This document shows positions 8,126 through 20,018 of a stretch of DNA of 64,000 nt, piece after piece. Position 1 is the first letter of the stretch; the number at the start of each line of letters is the position of its first letter. Source of the DNA: Siminovitchia fordii DSM 16014 = CIP 108821 (GTDB taxonomy: Bacteria > Bacillota > Bacilli > Bacillales > Bacillaceae_C); the NCBI RefSeq assembly GCF_000374565.1, contig NZ_KB894686.1, positions 248,001-312,000 of the forward strand. The letters run 5' to 3'. The translations under genes were made by a program, and so were the position numbers. A model generated the notes under the pieces. It made no database searches. It saw nothing but the letters and a program-made list of their open reading frames with translations, and was not told the DNA's origin.

Positions 8126-9100
8126 ATGGCAGATGAATTCATAACAAACCAAATTCAATTGGACAGCGATGGTGAGGCTCCTGTCTTATTTGGAAATGGC
8201 GACAGTAACTTAAAGATGTTGGAAGACGAATTTGGCGTTAAAATCGTGACACGCGGGGAGATACTGAATGTTACAGGCTCACCTGAAGCAGCAGCTTTGA
8301 CCGAAGCAACGATTAAACAACTGCTTGTTGTCATCAGAAGTGGGATTCGCATCGGACTTAGGGATGCTGTTCATGCTGCCCAGATGGCGAAGCAGGGAAA
8401 AATCGAATATTTCTCTGAGTTGTACGATGAAGAGATTACCCGGAATGCAAAAGGCAAAGCTATCCGGGTTAAAACGTTGGGACAGCGCCATTATATAGAT
8501 GCTGTGCGGAAAAATGACCTTGTCTTCGGTATTGGACCTGCAGGTACGGGAAAAACATATCTTGCCGTCGTTATGGCTGTTGCCGCATTGAAAAGTGGCA
8601 AGATCAATAAAATCATATTGACCCGCCCGGCCGTTGAAGCTGGCGAAAGCCTTGGCTTTTTACCGGGAGATTTAAAAGAAAAAGTGGATCCTTATCTGAG
8701 GCCTCTTTACGATGCCCTCCATGATGTTTTGGGGGCCGAACATACCCAAAGGCTCATAGAAAGGGAGACAATCGAAATTGCGCCTCTTGCTTATATGAGG
8801 GGACGGACACTAGACGATGCATTTGTCATTTTGGATGAAGCCCAAAATACTACCCACGCTCAGATGAAAATGTTTTTGACAAGGCTCGGATTTGGATCCA
8901 AGATGGTGATAACGGGTGATTCAACCCAAGTGGACCTTCCGCACGGTGTTAAGTCCGGGCTGGATACAGCAGAAGTCATCTTGCAGGGAGTAAGGGGTAT
9001 TGCCTTTATTCATTTTGAAGAGGGAGACGTTGTTCGGCATCCTCTTGTAGCGAGGGTCATCAAAGCATATGCACAAAATGAAACAACCCCCGGACGTTAA
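8126..9100 (+). CDS. phoH: PhoH family ATPase
   Basis: 324-residue cytoplasmic P-loop ATPase. An N-terminal KH-like region is followed by the helicase-type core with Walker A GPAGTGKT at 137-144 and Walker B AFVILDEAQNT near 231-241. PhoH proteins are linked to RNA metabolism. The neighbourhood phoH-pgpH-ybeY-era supports a role near ribosome maturation or RNA decay, though the reaction on RNA is not settled. RBS CAAGGAG is 8 nt before the ATG. Confidence 0.95.
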   Translation: MADEFITNQIQLDSDGEAPVLFGNGDSNLKMLEDEFGVKIVTRGEILNVTGSPEAAALTEATIKQLLVVIRSGIRIGLRDAVHAAQMAKQGKIEYFSELYDEEITRNAKGKAIRVKTLGQRHYIDAVRKNDLVFGIGPAGTGKTYLAVVMAVAALKSGKINKIILTRPAVEAGESLGFLPGDLKEKVDPYLRPLYDALHDVLGAEHTQRLIERETIEIAPLAYMRGRTLDDAFVILDEAQNTTHAQMKMFLTRLGFGSKMVITGDSTQVDLPHGVKSGLDTAEVILQGVRGIAFIHFEEGDVVRHPLVARVIKAYAQNETTPGR

Positions 9101-9117
9101 ACTCCGGGGTTTTTTTA
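9088..9117 (+). terminator. Terminator at the end of phoH
   Basis: CCCCGGA (9088-9094) pairs with TCCGGGG (9103-9109), then eight T. The stem begins inside the phoH coding end, and the stop codon lies in the loop. Confidence 0.88.
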
Positions 9118-9290
9118 TAATACGGAAAGAAAAGTTGACAAAGCTTTCAAATTAGATGTGTTTTGTCCAGCCCTTGCCGCCTTCCGCTTTTCTTGATCAC
9201 AATATAAATTAGGTAGTGTCATTACCCTCCGAAACTGCTATATTTAACATAGGGATCCTTTTTTTCTAGAAAAGGTAGTGGAGGAGAACA

Positions 9291-11438
9291 ATGTATTTTC
9301 AAAAATATATAAGGAATATACGGAAGATTCTTAGTTATAAGCTGTTTACGGGTCTTGTCTTTTCTGTACTGGGCCTTTTATTATTTTCCATCCTTTACTC
9401 CAACGTCAAGCCTGAAACCTATGACATGGAGTTGTTTTCTGTTGCGGATAAAACGATCCGTTCCCCGAAAACAATAGAAGATGAAGTAAAAACGGCAGAG
9501 GAACAGAATAAAGCAGCGGATGAAGTCGAAGATGTATATGTTTATAAAAAAGAAGTGGCCCAAAACAGAATTCTTCTGCTTACCTCCATTTTTGATTTTG
9601 TAAATGAAGTGAATCATGAAGAATCCAAAAAAAAGAAAGTTGAGGAAAAAAGTAAAGCTGAAAAAGATAAGCTTGTCTTGTTGAAATCGAAGCTCACAGC
9701 CGATGTAACGGAGGACGTTACTGAATCGATTTCTGATCAGACGCTTATACAGTTACTGGAGGCCGATCCTGGTGAATTGGAAAAAGCAAGGAACATATTG
9801 ATCAGTAATGTAGAAGCGCTCATGAATGGAAAAATCCGCGAGGATCAAGTGAACAAAGTAAGCTCAGCTTTGATAGATAGAATCAGATCGGCGGGTATGG
9901 AGAAAGATGTAGAGAAAGCCTCCATTGAACTTGGAGAATACGCTATAATTGCAAACGAAGTGTATGATCCCAGACTTACCGAAGAGAGAAAGCAGCACGC
10001 AATGGATGAAGTGGAACCGGTAAAAATATTACAAGGACAGATTGTTGTTCAGGAAGGCCATCTCATTGACAGGGATATTTACCGCCAGCTTGATACACTT
10101 GGGCTTTTGAAAAGCAAGCCGACAATCAAACCATTTATTGGACTTGCTATCTTTGTACTGCTCTTAATCGGTGCTTTATATGTTCCTTTTACAAAATTGA
10201 ATGAGCCTGAAGAAAAGAAGCTGAACTATTTGCTGCTTTTGGGAATTGTCTTTGTGGGAGCTATTATTGTAATGAAAATCATCAGTTTGATGGAGGGGCT
10301 GGAACAGTATAACATTGCCTACCTGTTTCCCGCTGCAATGGCTCCCATGTTGATAAGGATCATGATCAATGAGCGTTTTGCTCTTCTCATGTCAATTATT
10401 TTGGCTTCTTGTGGAAGTGTTGTTTTCCATGACGGTATTTCGGGAACAATAGATGTTGAAATTGCGTTGTACATATTATTTAGCGGCCTTGCAGGAATCA
10501 TGTTCCTTTCAGATAAAAGTGAACGTTTCAATTTGTTGCGTGCCGGGCTGCTCGTTTCCATAGTCAACATTCTGCTTATTTTCTTCCTGCAGTTTATCGG
10601 AAGCGGCCAAATCACCAACATGGAATATTTGTATTTTATAATTAATGGTGCTGTTTCCGGAATCTTTTCTGCAGTTTTGACCATGGGGATCCTGCCTTTC
10701 CTGGAAGCTGGATTCGGTATTTTATCGACGATGAGGCTGATCGAATTGTCCAATCCGAATCATCCTTTGTTAAAGAAGATTCTCATTGAGGCTCCAGGCA
10801 CCTACCATCATAGCGTAATGGTTGCCAATTTAGCAGAGTCGGCATGCGAAGCCATCGGTGGCAACGGCTTGCTCGCGAGAGTCGGAGCGTATTATCATGA
10901 TCTTGGCAAGACGAAAAGGCCGCACTTTTTTATTGAAAATCAAATGAATATGGAAAATCCTCATGATAAGCTTGACCCTGCAACAAGTAAAGATATCATT
11001 ATTGCTCATGCAACTGATGGGGCAGCTGAATTGAAGAAGTATAAAATGCCGAAGGAAATCGTGGACATTGCCGAACAGCACCATGGGACTACGTTATTGA
11101 AATTCTTTTATTATAAGGCAGTGGAAATGATAAATGATGTCGAAGAGTCTGAATACAGGTATCCCGGGCCAAAACCGCAGTCCATAGAAGCAGCCGTTAT
11201 CAGTTTGGCTGATTGCGTGGAAGCGGCGGTTCGTTCTTTGAAACAGCCGACACCCGATACTATCAAGTCACTTGTCGACTCCATCGTTCAGGACCGGCTT
11301 CTCGATGGCCAACTGAGTGAATGTGATATTACGTTCAAACAGTTGGAACTTGTTAAGACAACATTTTGTGAAACTTTGAGCGGCATCTTTCATTCGAGAA
11401 TTGAGTATCCGGGAAATAAGGAACAGAAGGTGATGTAA
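9291..11438 (+). CDS. pgpH: Cyclic-di-AMP phosphodiesterase PgpH (7TM-HD)
   Basis: 715 residues. Order: one N-terminal membrane helix, a large extracytoplasmic 7TMR-HDED sensor domain (about 50-270), seven membrane helices (about 280-475) and a cytoplasmic HD hydrolase domain. In that domain YHHSVMVANLAE and YYHDLGKTKRP carry the metal-binding His and His-Asp residues, and AEQHHGTT follows. PgpH hydrolyses c-di-AMP to pApA and so affects osmolyte and potassium control. ybeY follows after 1 nt, so the two are surely co-transcribed. RBS GTGGAGGAG. Confidence 0.96.
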   Translation: MYFQKYIRNIRKILSYKLFTGLVFSVLGLLLFSILYSNVKPETYDMELFSVADKTIRSPKTIEDEVKTAEEQNKAADEVEDVYVYKKEVAQNRILLLTSIFDFVNEVNHEESKKKKVEEKSKAEKDKLVLLKSKLTADVTEDVTESISDQTLIQLLEADPGELEKARNILISNVEALMNGKIREDQVNKVSSALIDRIRSAGMEKDVEKASIELGEYAIIANEVYDPRLTEERKQHAMDEVEPVKILQGQIVVQEGHLIDRDIYRQLDTLGLLKSKPTIKPFIGLAIFVLLLIGALYVPFTKLNEPEEKKLNYLLLLGIVFVGAIIVMKIISLMEGLEQYNIAYLFPAAMAPMLIRIMINERFALLMSIILASCGSVVFHDGISGTIDVEIALYILFSGLAGIMFLSDKSERFNLLRAGLLVSIVNILLIFFLQFIGSGQITNMEYLYFIINGAVSGIFSAVLTMGILPFLEAGFGILSTMRLIELSNPNHPLLKKILIEAPGTYHHSVMVANLAESACEAIGGNGLLARVGAYYHDLGKTKRPHFFIENQMNMENPHDKLDPATSKDIIIAHATDGAAELKKYKMPKEIVDIAEQHHGTTLLKFFYYKAVEMINDVEESEYRYPGPKPQSIEAAVISLADCVEAAVRSLKQPTPDTIKSLVDSIVQDRLLDGQLSECDITFKQLELVKTTFCETLSGIFHSRIEYPGNKEQKVM

Positions 11439-11439
11439 A

Positions 11440-11913
11440 ATGAATCTGGAAATTGACTTTATTGATGAAACGAATAGTGTGAAAGAAGAGCAGTTAGAGT
11501 TGTTGGAGGAACTGTTAAACCATGCGGCGGAAATGGAAAATGTGGAAGGGGAGAGTGAGCTTTCCATCACCTTCGTTACTGATGAATCCATACAGGAATT
11601 AAACAGGACGTACAGAGGGAAAGATTCCCCGACTGATGTTATTTCTTTTGCGATGGAAGAAATGGGAGAAGGGGAAACGGCAATAGCCGGCGTCCAAAGC
11701 CTTCCCAGGATGTTGGGGGATATCGTCATTTCAATTGATAAGGTGGAAAAGCAGGCAGATGAATATGGACACTCCTATATGCGGGAACTGGGATTTTTAA
11801 CTGTACATGGCTTTCTACATCTTTTAGGATATGATCATATGACTCCCGAAGATGAAAAACTTATGTTCAAAAAACAAGAGGATATTTTAAAGAGCTATGG
11901 CCTTGAAAGGTAG
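11440..11913 (+). CDS. ybeY: Endoribonuclease YbeY (rRNA maturation factor)
   Basis: 157-residue single-strand RNase needed for 16S rRNA 3' processing and ribosome quality control. The zinc-binding motif H-x3-H-x5-H is present as HGFLHLLGYDH near residues 124-134, with the upstream DVISFAM and LGDIVIS blocks of the family. It sits between pgpH (1 nt away) and dgkA (17-nt overlap), a very conserved order leading to era, which also acts on the small subunit. Confidence 0.96.
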   Translation: MNLEIDFIDETNSVKEEQLELLEELLNHAAEMENVEGESELSITFVTDESIQELNRTYRGKDSPTDVISFAMEEMGEGETAIAGVQSLPRMLGDIVISIDKVEKQADEYGHSYMRELGFLTVHGFLHLLGYDHMTPEDEKLMFKKQEDILKSYGLER

Positions 11914-12286
11914 GAATCCATTTTCCTTTGAGCGGCTCTTGAGGTCTTTCACCTACGCCATTCAAGGGTTTTGGTACGCGGTAAAAACAGAAAAAAATTT
12001 TCAAATCCATCTAATTGCCGCTCTAGTTGTCAGCGCATGCGGTTTTGCCTTTAAATTAAATAAAGTGGAATGGCTTTTTATATTGTTGTGTATTTTTGGG
12101 ATGCTTTCCCTTGAACTGTTGAATTCAGCCATTGAAAAGACTGTTGATCTGGTTACAGATGAAATAAGGCCTCTGGCAAAGCAGGCGAAGGACCTTGCAG
12201 CGGGGGCCGTTCTGGTTTATGCCGTCATGACTGTTGTAATAGGGCTTCTCATTTTTATACCGAAAATTATGGTGCTGCTCCGATGA
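11897..12286 (+). CDS. dgkA: Undecaprenol/diacylglycerol kinase family protein
   Basis: 129-residue membrane protein with three membrane helices after an amphipathic N-terminus. The prokaryotic DAGK signature is clear: TEKNFQIHLIAA, then LELLNSAIEKTVDL with the catalytic glutamates. In Bacillus the orthologue phosphorylates undecaprenol rather than diacylglycerol, recycling the cell-wall lipid carrier. The ATG used overlaps ybeY by 17 nt, implying translational coupling. A TTG at 11903 is an alternative start and makes little difference. Confidence 0.92.
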   Translation: MALKGRNPFSFERLLRSFTYAIQGFWYAVKTEKNFQIHLIAALVVSACGFAFKLNKVEWLFILLCIFGMLSLELLNSAIEKTVDLVTDEIRPLAKQAKDLAAGAVLVYAVMTVVIGLLIFIPKIMVLLR

Positions 12287-13976
<1,690 letters not shown>

Positions 13977-14068
13977 TTTGGTTCGTTTAGCAAATTTTAC
14001 GTTGAATCTTCCTGGGGCGCGTGGACAAACATATTCATACAACCATCATAATGAAAGGCGGGATTCAA

Positions 14069-14215
14069 ATGTATGAGTTTACTTGGAAAGTTTTTAAGAA
14101 GACGGGAAACATCGATATTTACCTGCTTCTGAAGGAACTGGAGAAAGAAGAACACATGATGAATACTCTGCCGATTGCTGATAAGCCCGATGTGATCAAT
14201 TATCCTGTTTCCTGA
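14069..14215 (+). CDS. yqzL: YqzL family small protein
   Basis: 48 residues, MYEFTWKVFKKTGNIDIYLLLKEL at the start and an acidic tail. The place between era and recO and the FTWKVF-x-TG-x-ID core match B. subtilis YqzL. AAAGGCGGG stands 6 nt before the ATG at 14069. Function unknown. Confidence 0.85.
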   Translation: MYEFTWKVFKKTGNIDIYLLLKELEKEEHMMNTLPIADKPDVINYPVS

Positions 14216-14277
14216 CCGATACTTTACTTTTTTTTGAAGTCCCGATGCAGTATGATACTGTAAAAGGGGATAGCGAC

Positions 14278-15030
14278 ATGTTGGAAAAAATTGAAGGCAT
14301 TGTAATCAGAACAACAGATTATGGCGAATCAAATAAAATCACAACGATATACAGCAGGGAAGCTGGAAAAATTTCCGCGATGGCAAGAGGGGCCAAAAAA
14401 ACGAACAGCCGTCTTGCTGCAGTTTCCCAGCTGTTTACATACGGTTATTTTTTATTGCAGACTGGACGCGGTCTTGGCACCCTTCAGCAAGGTGAGATAA
14501 TTTCTCCATTAAGGGGCTTGAAAGAGGATATTTTTAAAACAGCCTATGCTTCTTACATTGTGGAGATGGTTGACAGAAGCACCCAGGATAACGACCCGAA
14601 CCCATATTTATTCGAGCTGATGCATCAATCGCTGAATTATATAAGCGAAGATTATGATCCGGATATTATCACTCATATTTTCGAAATGAAAATGCTCCAA
14701 GTTCTTGGACTTTATCCGGAAATGAAGAAATGCTCTGTCTGCGGTGCCACTGAAGGAACCTTTGGTTTTTCACTCAAAGAGAACGGGCTTATTTGCCATC
14801 GTTGTTTGGAAAGTGATCCGCATTTTTTACCTATGAGTCAAAATGCGATTAAGCTCCTCCGGTTATTTTATTATTTTGACTTTAACCGGCTTGGTACCAT
14901 TTCAGTCAAGAAGGAGACGAAGCAAGAGTTGAAAAAAGCGATTGACATATATTACGATGAATACTCCGGACTCCATATTAAATCCAAACGTTTTTTGGAT
15001 CAAATGGATTCATTGAAAGACAAGCTATAG
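14278..15030 (+). CDS. recO: DNA repair protein RecO
   Basis: 250-residue recombination mediator that helps RecR load RecA on SSB-coated DNA. An N-terminal OB fold (KIEGIVIRTTDYGESNKI) precedes a helical domain with a C4 zinc site, CSVC near 155 and CHRC near 178. The ATG at 14278 follows AAAAGGGG. The glyQS promoter starts 8 nt after the stop. Confidence 0.95.
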   Translation: MLEKIEGIVIRTTDYGESNKITTIYSREAGKISAMARGAKKTNSRLAAVSQLFTYGYFLLQTGRGLGTLQQGEIISPLRGLKEDIFKTAYASYIVEMVDRSTQDNDPNPYLFELMHQSLNYISEDYDPDIITHIFEMKMLQVLGLYPEMKKCSVCGATEGTFGFSLKENGLICHRCLESDPHFLPMSQNAIKLLRLFYYFDFNRLGTISVKKETKQELKKAIDIYYDEYSGLHIKSKRFLDQMDSLKDKL

Positions 15031-15037
15031 GAAGAGG

Positions 15038-15066
15038 TTGACATCCGCCTGCATTTCGATTATTTT
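15038..15066 (+). promoter_or_regulatory. Sigma-A promoter for glyQS
   Basis: TTGACA (15038-15043), 17-bp spacer, TATTTT (15061-15066). Transcription would start near 15073, at the beginning of the T-box leader. Confidence 0.75.
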
Positions 15067-15072
15067 TATTCA

Positions 15073-15283
15073 TAGTGATATATGTCCTGCTAAGACGGAA
15101 AGTAGTAACTGTACGATTCCATTTCAGCGAACCCGGGAAGGTGCAAGCCGGGGATGGTAACTGCAGTGAAGGCAGTCCTGAGCGGGAAACTTAAAGTGGC
15201 CGATTTTTACGGCAATTAGGGTGGAACCGCGGGTTAACTCTCGTCCCTATGCTAATTGAGCATAGGGATGGGAGTTTTTTATA
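15073..15283 (+). promoter_or_regulatory. T-box riboswitch, glycine specificity, upstream of glyQS
   Basis: Stem I carries the AGTA-type bulge (AAAGTAGTAAC) and the GGTGCAAGCCGG apical region. The specifier lies in GAA-GGC-AGTCCTGAGC, so GGC (15171-15173) is the glycine codon read by tRNA-Gly(GCC). The T-box AGGGTGGAACCGCGGG is at 15218-15233. A long terminator, arms 15236-15253 and 15259-15276 plus a T run to 15280, competes with the antiterminator. Uncharged tRNA-Gly would prevent termination and raise glyQS expression. Confidence 0.93.
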
Positions 15284-15302
15284 TTACGGAAAGGGTGATT
15301 AC

Positions 15303-16196
15303 ATGAATATACAGGAAATGATTTTAACGCTGCAAAAGCATTGGTCGGATTATGGCTGTATTTTAATGCAGGCGTATGACGTAGAAAAAGGAGCAGGGAC
15401 TATGAGCCCTTACACATTTTTAAGGGCGATCGGCCCAGAGCCATGGAATGTGGCGTATGTGGAGCCGTCAAGGCGTCCTGCGGACGGACGGTATGGAGAA
15501 AATCCGAACAGACTTTACCAGCACCATCAATTTCAGGTGATCATGAAACCTTCACCAGAAAATATCCAAGAGATGTATTTGGATTCGTTAAAAAAGCTAG
15601 GGATTGATCCTCTTGAACATGATATCCGGTTTGTGGAAGATAACTGGGAAAACCCTTCTTTAGGATGTGCCGGGCTCGGTTGGGAAGTGTGGCTGGACGG
15701 AATGGAAATCACACAGTTTACGTATTTCCAGCAGGTGGGCGGATTGGAGTGCAAACCGGTATCGGTTGAGTTGACATATGGAATTGAACGCCTTGCCTCC
15801 TATATTCAGGAAAAAGACAATGTATTTGATTTGGAATGGACCAATGGATTTACAATCAGGGATATTTTCTATCAGCCCGAATATGAACATTCCAAGTATG
15901 CTTTTGAGACTTCTGATCGGGATTTATTATTCAATTTATTCAGCATGTATGAAAAGGAAGCGGAAAGACAAATGGAACTTGGGCTTGTCCACCCGGCTTA
16001 TGATTATATTTTAAAATGTTCCCATGTCTTCAATCTGTTAGATGCAAAAGGAGCGATTTCCGTAACGGAAAGGACCGCCTATATTTCCAGGATGAGAAAC
16101 ATGGCCCGACATGTGGCAAAGACTTTTTATGAAGAAAGGGAAAAATTAGGGTTTCCGATTTTGCAGGGCAAAAAGGAGGAGTGCAGCCATGAATAA
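15303..16196 (+). CDS. glyQ: Glycyl-tRNA synthetase alpha subunit
   Basis: 297-residue catalytic subunit of the alpha2beta2 bacterial GlyRS. Class II synthetase motifs include [17 protein letters not shown], the [17 protein letters not shown] stretch (motif 2) and [12 protein letters not shown] (motif 3). ATG 15303 follows AAAGGGTG. It overlaps glyS by 8 nt. Confidence 0.97.
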   Translation: MNIQEMILTLQKHWSDYGCILMQAYDVEKGAGTMSPYTFLRAIGPEPWNVAYVEPSRRPADGRYGENPNRLYQHHQFQVIMKPSPENIQEMYLDSLKKLGIDPLEHDIRFVEDNWENPSLGCAGLGWEVWLDGMEITQFTYFQQVGGLECKPVSVELTYGIERLASYIQEKDNVFDLEWTNGFTIRDIFYQPEYEHSKYAFETSDRDLLFNLFSMYEKEAERQMELGLVHPAYDYILKCSHVFNLLDAKGAISVTERTAYISRMRNMARHVAKTFYEEREKLGFPILQGKKEECSHE

Positions 16197-18255
16197 ACGT
16201 GATTTATTGCTAGAAATCGGTTTGGAAGAAATGCCTGCCAGGTTTATACGCAGATCAATTCTGCAGCTGGAAGAAAAGGTAAAAAACTGGTTGGATGACA
16301 ACGGAATTGAACATGAAGATCTGTTTACTTTCTCCTCGCCAAGAAGACTGGCTGTCCTTGTGAAAAATGTCGCAGAATCCCAGCGGGATACTGAAGAGGA
16401 AGCAAAGGGACCTGCGAAAAAAATTGTCCGGGATGAAAAAGGCGACTGGTCAAAGGCGGCTTTGGGTTTTAGCCGCTCTCAGGGAATGACGCCGGATGAC
16501 ATATATTTCAAGGAGATAAATGGGGTTGAATATGCCCATATCAAGCGTTTTATAAAAGGGAAAATGACAATTGAACTGCTTCCTCAGCTTAAAAAACTAG
16601 TGGAAGGTATGCATTTTCCAAACAGCATGAGATGGGGAAGCTATCAGCTTCGTTACGTCCGTCCAATCAGGTGGCTGGTTGCCTTATTTGGCAATGAAGT
16701 GGTCGAATTCAATATTGCAGGAGTTTCGGCAGGAAAAATGACGAAAGGACATCGCTTTTTGGGAGCGGATATTTCGATTAATCATCCTAAAGAATATGAA
16801 GAGGCACTTCAATCCCAATTTGTCATTGCCAATGATGAAACCAGAAAACAGATGATTGTATCGCAGATTGCTGGTCTTGAGAAGGAAAATGGCTGGGTGA
16901 TCCCAATAGAGGAAGGTTTGCTGGAAGAAGTAACAAATCTTGTGGAATATCCGACCGCTTTTTATGGAAAGTTTGACGAGAAATTTTTAGACCTTCCAGA
17001 TGAAGTGCTCATCACTTCAATGAAAACACATCAACGCTACTTTCCTGTGAAAGATACAACTGGGAACCTGCTTCCATATTTTGTTTCAGTTAGAAATGGC
17101 AGGGATGTCCATATCGATACTGTGGCAAAAGGGAATGAAAAAGTATTGCGAGCTAGATTGGCGGATGCCCAATTCTTTTATGAGGAAGATCAAAAGCTTG
17201 AGATCGCAGATGCTTTGAAAAAACTCGAATCCATTATCTACCACGAAAAAATTGGCACATTGTCCCAAAAAGTGAATAGAGTTCGGAGAATCACGAACGA
17301 TTTAAGCGGGCTACTTGGGCTGACAGATAGTGAAAAACAATTGGCCGATCGTGCCGCTGCCATTTGTAAATTCGACCTTGTGACAAATATGGTGGATGAA
17401 TTTCCGGAGCTGCAAGGGACAATGGGTGAAAAATATGCCCTGCAAAAGGGAGAAAATGAAGATGTCGCAAGGGCTGTAAACGAGCATTATAAACCGCGTC
17501 ATGCCCAAGATGACATTCCTGCATCTCTCACCGGTGCGATAGTTGGAGTCGCCGATAAAATGGATACGATTGTAACATCTTTTGCCATTGGCCTGATCCC
17601 AACCGGTTCACATGATCCATATGCTTTACGCCGAAATGCAACGGGTGTTGTCAATATATTGAAGGGCATGAATTGGAATATCTCTCTGGAAAAGCTAATC
17701 CATCGTGTGATCGAAGTTACAGAAGAGGATGTAAACATAGAAAATGATGAATTGAAGGAGAGTCTCCTGCAGTTTTTCAAACTTCGGATCAAACATCTTC
17801 TTCAGGAACTAAATATCCGCTTTGACATTATTGAGGCTGTGACCGGAGGAGAACTCAATAGCATCTCTGACATCATTGACCGAGCCGGTACACTGAATAA
17901 ACATACGAATGATGCAGATTTCAAAGAGACTATTGAATCATTGGCTCGTGTGATGAACATTGCCCAGAAAGCGGAAGACGATAGCGAAGTGAACCCTGCT
18001 TTATTTGAAAACAACGAAGAAAAACAACTATATCGGGAATATAAAAATATCATCGATACTTTCAGCACTGAAATCCATTCTGAGAGCCGTTTTATAGCAC
18101 TTAAAAACTTGTCACCAGTTATTTCTGCCTATTTTGATCAAACAATGGTCATGGCGGAAGACGACAAGATTAGAAAAAATCGACTTGCGCAGATGCAAAA
18201 ACTCTCTGATGTGATTGGAAGCTTTGCTATAATGAATGAAATTCAAGTGAAATAA
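16189..18255 (+). CDS. glyS: Glycyl-tRNA synthetase beta subunit
   Basis: 688-residue subunit that binds tRNA-Gly. N-terminal [14 protein letters not shown], the B3/4-like and HD-like middle ([27 protein letters not shown]) and the DALR-type anticodon-binding end ([14 protein letters not shown]) are all present at full length. The AAAAAGGAGG site for its start lies inside the glyQ end, so the two chains are translationally coupled. Confidence 0.97.
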   Translation: MNKRDLLLEIGLEEMPARFIRRSILQLEEKVKNWLDDNGIEHEDLFTFSSPRRLAVLVKNVAESQRDTEEEAKGPAKKIVRDEKGDWSKAALGFSRSQGMTPDDIYFKEINGVEYAHIKRFIKGKMTIELLPQLKKLVEGMHFPNSMRWGSYQLRYVRPIRWLVALFGNEVVEFNIAGVSAGKMTKGHRFLGADISINHPKEYEEALQSQFVIANDETRKQMIVSQIAGLEKENGWVIPIEEGLLEEVTNLVEYPTAFYGKFDEKFLDLPDEVLITSMKTHQRYFPVKDTTGNLLPYFVSVRNGRDVHIDTVAKGNEKVLRARLADAQFFYEEDQKLEIADALKKLESIIYHEKIGTLSQKVNRVRRITNDLSGLLGLTDSEKQLADRAAAICKFDLVTNMVDEFPELQGTMGEKYALQKGENEDVARAVNEHYKPRHAQDDIPASLTGAIVGVADKMDTIVTSFAIGLIPTGSHDPYALRRNATGVVNILKGMNWNISLEKLIHRVIEVTEEDVNIENDELKESLLQFFKLRIKHLLQELNIRFDIIEAVTGGELNSISDIIDRAGTLNKHTNDADFKETIESLARVMNIAQKAEDDSEVNPALFENNEEKQLYREYKNIIDTFSTEIHSESRFIALKNLSPVISAYFDQTMVMAEDDKIRKNRLAQMQKLSDVIGSFAIMNEIQVK

Positions 18256-18386
18256 CTATACAAACATCTGAATCTAGTGCAAAAACAACCTTAAATTGTG
18301 TACCTTTTTATGGATGAGATTCTCTTTAGTGGCTAAATAGTATATACTAATTCTAATAAGTATGTCTCATTTCATGTCCATAGGTG

Positions 18387-19022
18387 GTGAGCACGATCGA
18401 ACTCAGCAAAAGACAGGATAGAATATTGGAAATCGTAAAGGAAAACGGCCCGATCACGGGTGAGCATATTGCAGAAAAGCTGAACTTGACTCGCGCCACT
18501 CTGCGTCCGGATCTGGCCATTTTGACTATGGCCGGATATTTGGATGCAAGGCCCAGAGTGGGGTATTTTTATACCGGAAAAACTGGGACACAATTGTTGA
18601 CTGAAAGTATGAAGAAACTGACAGTCAAAGATTATCAGTCGATCCCTGTAGTCATTAATGAAAATGTTTCTGTTTATGATGCTATTGTCACAATTTTCCT
18701 GGAGGATGTAGGGACCGTTTTTGTAACGGACGATGAGCATCACCTGGCAGGGGTATTATCCCGGAAAGACTTGTTAAGGGCAAGTCTGGGTAAGCAGGAG
18801 TTATCAACTTTGCCGGTTAACATAATCATGACAAGGATGCCTAATATAACGATGTGTGAAAAGGACGATTTGTTGGTTGATGTTGCCAAAAAGTTGATTG
18901 AAACACAGATTGATGCAGTTCCCGTGGTAAAAAAGACAGATACTGGGTACGAAGTAATAGGCAGGCTTACGAAAACGAATATAACTAAAGCGTTTGTGGC
19001 GCTTGCAGAACAAGAAGGTTAG
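18387..19022 (+). CDS. ccpN: Transcriptional repressor CcpN
   Basis: About 211 residues: an N-terminal winged helix-turn-helix ([20 protein letters not shown], about 22-41) followed by two CBS domains (about 75-210) that sense adenine nucleotides. In B. subtilis CcpN represses gapB and pckA during glycolytic growth, independently of CcpA. The start is GTG 18387 (giving MSTIEL as in B. subtilis) or the adjoining GTG 18384. ppsR follows, tying control of gluconeogenesis genes to control of the PEP-pyruvate node. Confidence 0.93.
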   Translation: MSTIELSKRQDRILEIVKENGPITGEHIAEKLNLTRATLRPDLAILTMAGYLDARPRVGYFYTGKTGTQLLTESMKKLTVKDYQSIPVVINENVSVYDAIVTIFLEDVGTVFVTDDEHHLAGVLSRKDLLRASLGKQELSTLPVNIIMTRMPNITMCEKDDLLVDVAKKLIETQIDAVPVVKKTDTGYEVIGRLTKTNITKAFVALAEQEG

Positions 19023-19048
19023 TTGACATGACGGGAGATGATAAAATC

Positions 19049-19855
19049 ATGACGGAACCGGTGATATATGTAGTATCAGACTCCGTGGGCGAAACTGCCG
19101 AACTTGTAACAAAAGCGGCATTGAGCCAATTTTCCGGGCCTAATGCTGTCATTAAACGTATTCCTTATGTTGAGGAGCCTGAGAATATCGATGAAGTCAT
19201 TTCTTTAGCAAAGATGAATAATGGAATCATTGTCTTTACATTAGTCAAACCGGAAATAAGGGTTTACTTGGTTGATAAAGCCCGGAAATCCAACGTACAT
19301 GCCATTGATATTCTAGGACCGTTAATGACTACATTTGAGGAAAGGTTTGACAAGAAACCGCTAAATGAGCCGGGTCTCGTACGCAAGTTGGATGCAGATT
19401 ACTTCAAAAGAGTGGAAGCCATTGAATTTGCTGTGAAATATGATGACGGTAGAGACCCAAGAGGCTTGCTAAGAGCAGACATTGTATTGGTGGGGGTTTC
19501 CAGGACTTCCAAAACACCGCTATCGCAATATCTCGCCCATAAGAGATATAAAGTAGCAAATGTTCCAGTCGTACCTGAAGTGGATCCGCCGGAGGAATTA
19601 TTCAAGATCGATCCTGATAAATGCGTAGGTTTAAAAATCAGTGCAGAAAAGCTCTATGAAATTCGCAGGGAAAGATTGCTGACTTTAGGGCTCGATGATA
19701 ATGCCATATATGCGAACATTGAAAGGATCCGCCGTGAAATCGAATATTTTGACAGGATCACTGAAAAAATTGGATGCAAAATTATTGATGTAACAAATAA
19801 AGCTGTTGAAGAAACAGCTAATATCATCATTAATTTTAAATTAAATAGTAATTGA
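19049..19855 (+). CDS. ppsR: Pyruvate, water dikinase regulatory protein (bifunctional ADP-dependent kinase/pyrophosphorylase, DUF299)
   Basis: About 268 residues of the PPSR/PDRP family, which inactivates PEP synthase or PPDK by ADP-dependent threonine phosphorylation and reverses it with phosphate. It starts [15 protein letters not shown]; the P-loop [17 protein letters not shown] lies near 150-166 and [11 protein letters not shown] follows. ATG 19049 fits the family N-terminus and has GGGAG 11 nt upstream; ATG 19028 is an in-frame alternative. It forms an operon with ccpN. Whether the target is pyruvate, water dikinase or pyruvate, phosphate dikinase cannot be told here. Confidence 0.9.
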   Translation: MTEPVIYVVSDSVGETAELVTKAALSQFSGPNAVIKRIPYVEEPENIDEVISLAKMNNGIIVFTLVKPEIRVYLVDKARKSNVHAIDILGPLMTTFEERFDKKPLNEPGLVRKLDADYFKRVEAIEFAVKYDDGRDPRGLLRADIVLVGVSRTSKTPLSQYLAHKRYKVANVPVVPEVDPPEELFKIDPDKCVGLKISAEKLYEIRRERLLTLGLDDNAIYANIERIRREIEYFDRITEKIGCKIIDVTNKAVEETANIIINFKLNSN

Positions 19856-19878
19856 GCGCTTAAACAGCGCTCTTTTTA
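19854..19878 (+). terminator. Terminator after ppsR
   Basis: GAGCGCT (19854-19860) pairs with AGCGCTC (19866-19872) around a 5-nt loop, followed by TTTTTAG. The stem begins at the ppsR stop codon. Confidence 0.85.
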
Positions 19879-19905
19879 GTGAATTATTTTTTCAGTTCCC
19901 GACAC

Positions 19906-19934
19906 TGGGCAAATTCGGCAAAATACGCTATAAT
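19906..19934 (+). promoter_or_regulatory. Sigma-A promoter for the yqxD-dnaG-sigA unit
   Basis: TGGGCA (19906-19911), 17-bp spacer, perfect TATAAT (19929-19934). It leaves a leader of about 145 nt before yqxD. Confidence 0.65.
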
Positions 19935-19957
19935 AAAATATTGTGTTTATGAAAATT

Positions 19958-20018
19958 AAAAGGGTTAGAGTGCTAAGTAAAGGAATACAATATTTATTGT
20001 GATTATATTTAACCCTTT
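19958..20018 (+). other. Folded leader segment upstream of yqxD
   Basis: AAAGGGTTA (19959-19967) can pair with TAACCCTTT (20010-20018), enclosing a second hairpin ACAATA-TT-TATTGT (19987-20000). No T tract follows, so it is not a terminator. It does not match a riboswitch I know. Confidence 0.45.
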
